Positions 61,561 through 64,000 of a DNA stretch of 64,000 bases are shown here, in pieces. Location: NCBI GenBank assembly GCA_020062665.1, contig JAGUVW010000043.1, forward strand, positions 121,781 through 185,780, written 5' to 3'. Source of the DNA: Pseudomonadales bacterium. GTDB lineage: Bacteria; Pseudomonadota; Gammaproteobacteria; Pseudomonadales; Ketobacteraceae. Under the pieces are notes generated by a model that saw only the letters and a program-made list of their open reading frames with translations, ran no database searches and had not been told where the DNA came from. The position numbers and the translations under genes were made by a program. Every line of letters starts with the position of its first letter. The first letter of the stretch is position 1.

Positions 61561-62817
61561 TCAGAAATGCTTCTGCATGGCCTGCTCGATGATGTCGAGG
61601 CCTTCTTTCAGTTCCGCCTCACTGGCCACCAGTGGCGGCAGGAATTTCATGACCTGTCCCTTGCGACCGCAGTTCTCGATGATCAGTCCATTCTCGAAGC
61701 AGGTGGCCAGTACGCGCTCGATCAGGTCAGGATCACTCATGGCGCTGAAGTCGATTCCCCAGATCATACCAAGACCGCGCAGGGTCAGACGGCTGTCGAA
61801 ACGCTCGATCAACTGCTTGCAGCCTTGCTCCAGCAACTGTGCCTTTGACTGCATCTGCTGTTCCAGCTGCATCTGCGGCCAACGTTCCAGTGCGGCAGCC
61901 CCGCTCACAAATGCCAGCTGGTTGCCCCGGAAGGTGCCGTTGTGTTCGCCCGGACCCCATTTGTCGATTTCGGGCTTCAGCAGCACGATGGCCAGCGGCA
62001 GACCGCAGCCGCTGATGGATTTGGACAGCGTAATGATGTCAGGCTGAATGCCGGCGCGTTCGAAGGAAAAGAATTTGCCGGTGCGACCACAGCCCACCTG
62101 AATGTCGTCGACGATCATCAGGATGTCGTGCTTGTCGCAGAGGGCGCGGATTTTCTGCAGCCATTCCGCAGATGCAACCACGACACCGCCTTCGGCCTGC
62201 ACGGTTTCCAGCAACATGGCGGCCGGTTTGTCGATGCCAGAGCTGGGGTCGGACAGCACTGCGTCGATATACGCAATGGTGTCGATCTGCGCCATGGGGC
62301 CGAACGGATAGGGCATGAAGGTAACATTCGGCAGTGTAGTGCCCGCGCCCTTGCGATTGTACTGGTTGCCGGTGCAGGCCAGGCTGCCCAGGCTCATGCC
62401 GTGGAAACCACCTTGAAAGGCGAAAATGTTCGAACGCCCTTTCACTTTGCGCGCTATTTTCAGCGCCGCTTCCACTGCATTGGTGCCGGTGGGACCAGTG
62501 AACTGGATGCGGTAGTTGAATTTGCGCGGCAGCAGGATGTTGTCCTGCAGGGCCTGGATGAATTTGCCCTTGGCATCGGTGTACATATCGAGGGCGTGCA
62601 TGATGCCATCGCTCTGCAGGTACGCGATGAGACGCTCTTTAACGAAATCGGGATTGTGGCCGTAATTGAGCGCACCCGCACCGGCGAAGAAATCCAGATA
62701 GCGGCGGCCGTCTTCCGCCTCGATATAGGAACCTTTGGCGCGGGTGAAGACGGTGGGAAATGCCCGGCAATAGGAACGCACTTCGGATTCGTACTGCTCA
62801 AATACTTCTTTACGCAT
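61561..62817 (-). CDS. Diaminobutyrate-2-oxoglutarate aminotransferase (EctB-type, class III)
   Basis: PLP enzyme making L-2,4-diaminobutyrate from aspartate semialdehyde. 418 aa, full length. DFFAGAGALNYGHNP, TGPTGTNAVEAALKIARK, AFQGGFHGMSLGSLACTGN, cofactor Asp in IVDDIQVGCGRTGKFF and the PLP lysine in ITLSKSISGCGLPLAIV. In ectoine clusters it sits with ectA/ectC; here it follows an NRPS gene, so it probably supplies diaminobutyrate as a peptide building block. Start preceded by GAGG. The leader contains AATAACAACAAGAAC (62842-62828 region). Confidence 0.92.
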   Translation of the reverse strand: MRKEVFEQYESEVRSYCRAFPTVFTRAKGSYIEAEDGRRYLDFFAGAGALNYGHNPDFVKERLIAYLQSDGIMHALDMYTDAKGKFIQALQDNILLPRKFNYRIQFTGPTGTNAVEAALKIARKVKGRSNIFAFQGGFHGMSLGSLACTGNQYNRKGAGTTLPNVTFMPYPFGPMAQIDTIAYIDAVLSDPSSGIDKPAAMLLETVQAEGGVVVASAEWLQKIRALCDKHDILMIVDDIQVGCGRTGKFFSFERAGIQPDIITLSKSISGCGLPLAIVLLKPEIDKWGPGEHNGTFRGNQLAFVSGAAALERWPQMQLEQQMQSKAQLLEQGCKQLIERFDSRLTLRGLGMIWGIDFSAMSDPDLIERVLATCFENGLIIENCGRKGQVMKFLPPLVASEAELKEGLDIIEQAMQKHF

Positions 62818-62841
62818 AATGCCTCTGTTCTTGTTGTTATT

Positions 62842-64000
62842 TCACTTGCACAGGTTGCTGATCAGCCTTGCGAGGGGCGCGGCGTTGACACCCTGCATCA
62901 GCGTTTCGTGACCACCAGCCACTTTGTGGAAACTGATATTCAGCGGCGCACCCTGCCAGGTTGCTCCGGAGGGTTTGGCTGCCGGATTGTCCTGCGCGGT
63001 AAAATGATGCACGTTCGCCCGCAGACTTTCCACTTCTGTTTGTGACGCAAGTCGATGATTGTTAACGGCGACACGCAGAATGGCCTTGAAAGTAGGCTCG
63101 GGCACATCCTGCGAAATCATGCCCGAACCCACCGCGGTTCGGTACAGATGGCGCTCGTAATCCTCTGATCCTGCGACGTTTTCTGGCTGCGCCACATTTG
63201 ATGGGTTGCGTCCAAAGGCGGCTGCCATAACGTCTGCGTCTGTTTTGAATGCCTGCCGCAGGTGATTCGGGCTAAACGTATCCAGGAGGAATACCCGATC
63301 TACCTGCTCCCCTTCACTTTCAAGTTGACGAGCCACTGCCAAGGCAATGATTCCACCAAGGGACTGTCCCGCGATTCTGAATGGGCCTTTTGGCTGTATC
63401 GCGCGAATCTCATGCACATAATGTTCGACCATGTCGGACATGTTATCAAACACAGGCTGACCTTCCAGGCCGCGTGCACGAAGGCCATAAACGCTGAACT
63501 CGGATTTCAGTGCCTGCGCCAGATCACTATAGCAAAGCACATCGCCACCCACCGGGTGAATGAGGAACAACTGTTGGAGATCGCTTGACGCAAGCGGGAT
63601 GAGCGTTCTTACAGGCACACCTCCTTTCTCGATCAGCTGCGCCAGCTTATCGATAGTCTGGGCCGTCAGCAGCGCAGCCACCTGAAGCTGTGTATCCAAC
63701 TCCTTGTTGATGCGTGCGACCATGCGCACACCAATCAGTGAATGGCCACCCAGCTCGAAGAAGTTGTCGTGAATACCGATGCGTTCCGCTGGGAGGAACG
63801 ACTCCCAGATTTGGGCTAGCAGGGTTTCAAGCTCGGTGCGTGGTGCTGTGTAATCAACGCCTGCAAGCTGAATGCTTTCTGGACGAGGTAACGCCTTGCG
63901 ATCGATCTTGCCAGCCGGTGTCAGCGGCATTTTGTCCATGACGGTGATGGCTGTCGGCACCATGAAGTCCGGTAACCGTTCACGCAGTTGCGCGCGCAGA
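62842..64000 (-). CDS. Nonribosomal peptide synthetase, C-terminal A-PCP-TE part (5' end beyond window)
   Basis: Only the last 386 codons are visible. They contain the end of an adenylation domain (LRAQLRERLPDFMVP, A10 motif PLTPAGKIDRKAL), a carrier domain with phosphopantetheine serine in FFELGGHSLIG (Ser codon near 63741-63739), and a type I thioesterase with AGQSLGGII (Ser codon near 63363-63361). So this is the termination module. The amino-acid code lies outside. Only 24 nt separate its stop from the aminotransferase start. Confidence 0.95.
   Translation of the reverse strand, partial: LRAQLRERLPDFMVPTAITVMDKMPLTPAGKIDRKALPRPESIQLAGVDYTAPRTELETLLAQIWESFLPAERIGIHDNFFELGGHSLIGVRMVARINKELDTQLQVAALLTAQTIDKLAQLIEKGGVPVRTLIPLASSDLQQLFLIHPVGGDVLCYSDLAQALKSEFSVYGLRARGLEGQPVFDNMSDMVEHYVHEIRAIQPKGPFRIAGQSLGGIIALAVARQLESEGEQVDRVFLLDTFSPNHLRQAFKTDADVMAAAFGRNPSNVAQPENVAGSEDYERHLYRTAVGSGMISQDVPEPTFKAILRVAVNNHRLASQTEVESLRANVHHFTAQDNPAAKPSGATWQGAPLNISFHKVAGGHETLMQGVNAAPLARLISNLCK

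Overview
The window looks like chromosome of a GC-rich heterotrophic gammaproteobacterium. The clues are the sdhCDAB-sucAB-lpd-sucCD block facing a divergent gltA, a sigma32-type promoter on htpG, and a YfiR/diguanylate-cyclase pair. Oceanospirillales/Pseudomonadales-like groups (Alcanivorax or Marinobacter type) fit, but nothing here fixes the genus. I saw no rRNA, tRNA, insertion sequence or CRISPR array.

Layout. 0-7 kb: the 5' part of htpG (cut by the window edge), a lutABC lactate-oxidation operon, an unknown membrane protein and two tandem PaaI-type hotdog thioesterases. 7-12 kb: an oxidative operon (PLP-dependent aldolase/deaminase-like protein, GMC oxidoreductase, small unknown protein, aldehyde dehydrogenase) behind a palindrome-containing promoter. 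11.8-13 kb: a Xre/RES toxin-antitoxin pair with a palindrome over its -10. 13-16.5 kb: a GlcD-type FAD oxidase, a cytochrome P450 and a divergent TetR regulator. 16.5-20.6 kb: yfiR plus a membrane PAS-GGDEF-EAL protein, and an acyltransferase. 20.6-34 kb: the TCA-cycle block, with structured leaders before sucA and sucC, then gltA and a 3-hydroxyisobutyrate dehydrogenase-family protein.

34.8-50.4 kb: a minus-strand, visibly less GC-rich Tad (Flp) pilus locus. It holds an Flp pilin, further proteins with prepilin-type sites, a TadG-like protein, CpaB, a secretin, the CpaF/TadA ATPase, TadB, TadC and a TadD-like lipoprotein. It also contains the full parts list of a phospho-threonine circuit: a Ser/Thr kinase (divergent, at the head of the locus), a PP2C phosphatase, an FHA domain fused to the pilus ATPase, and a membrane FHA/TPR protein. 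TadZ/CpaE and a prepilin peptidase are not in the window. This kinase-phosphatase-FHA Tad locus is my best candidate for a poorly described system.

51.4-64 kb: a MORN-repeat lipoprotein (13 x 23-residue repeats), an RND pump pair with unusual C-terminal tails, and the edge of a nonribosomal peptide cluster: type II thioesterase, MFS exporter, free-standing condensation-domain protein, diaminobutyrate-type aminotransferase, and the A-PCP-TE end of an NRPS cut by the window. Several transcription units in this cluster share an A-rich leader element (ATAACAAGA / AACAAGAA) just upstream of the start codon, resembling Hfq/Crc target motifs.
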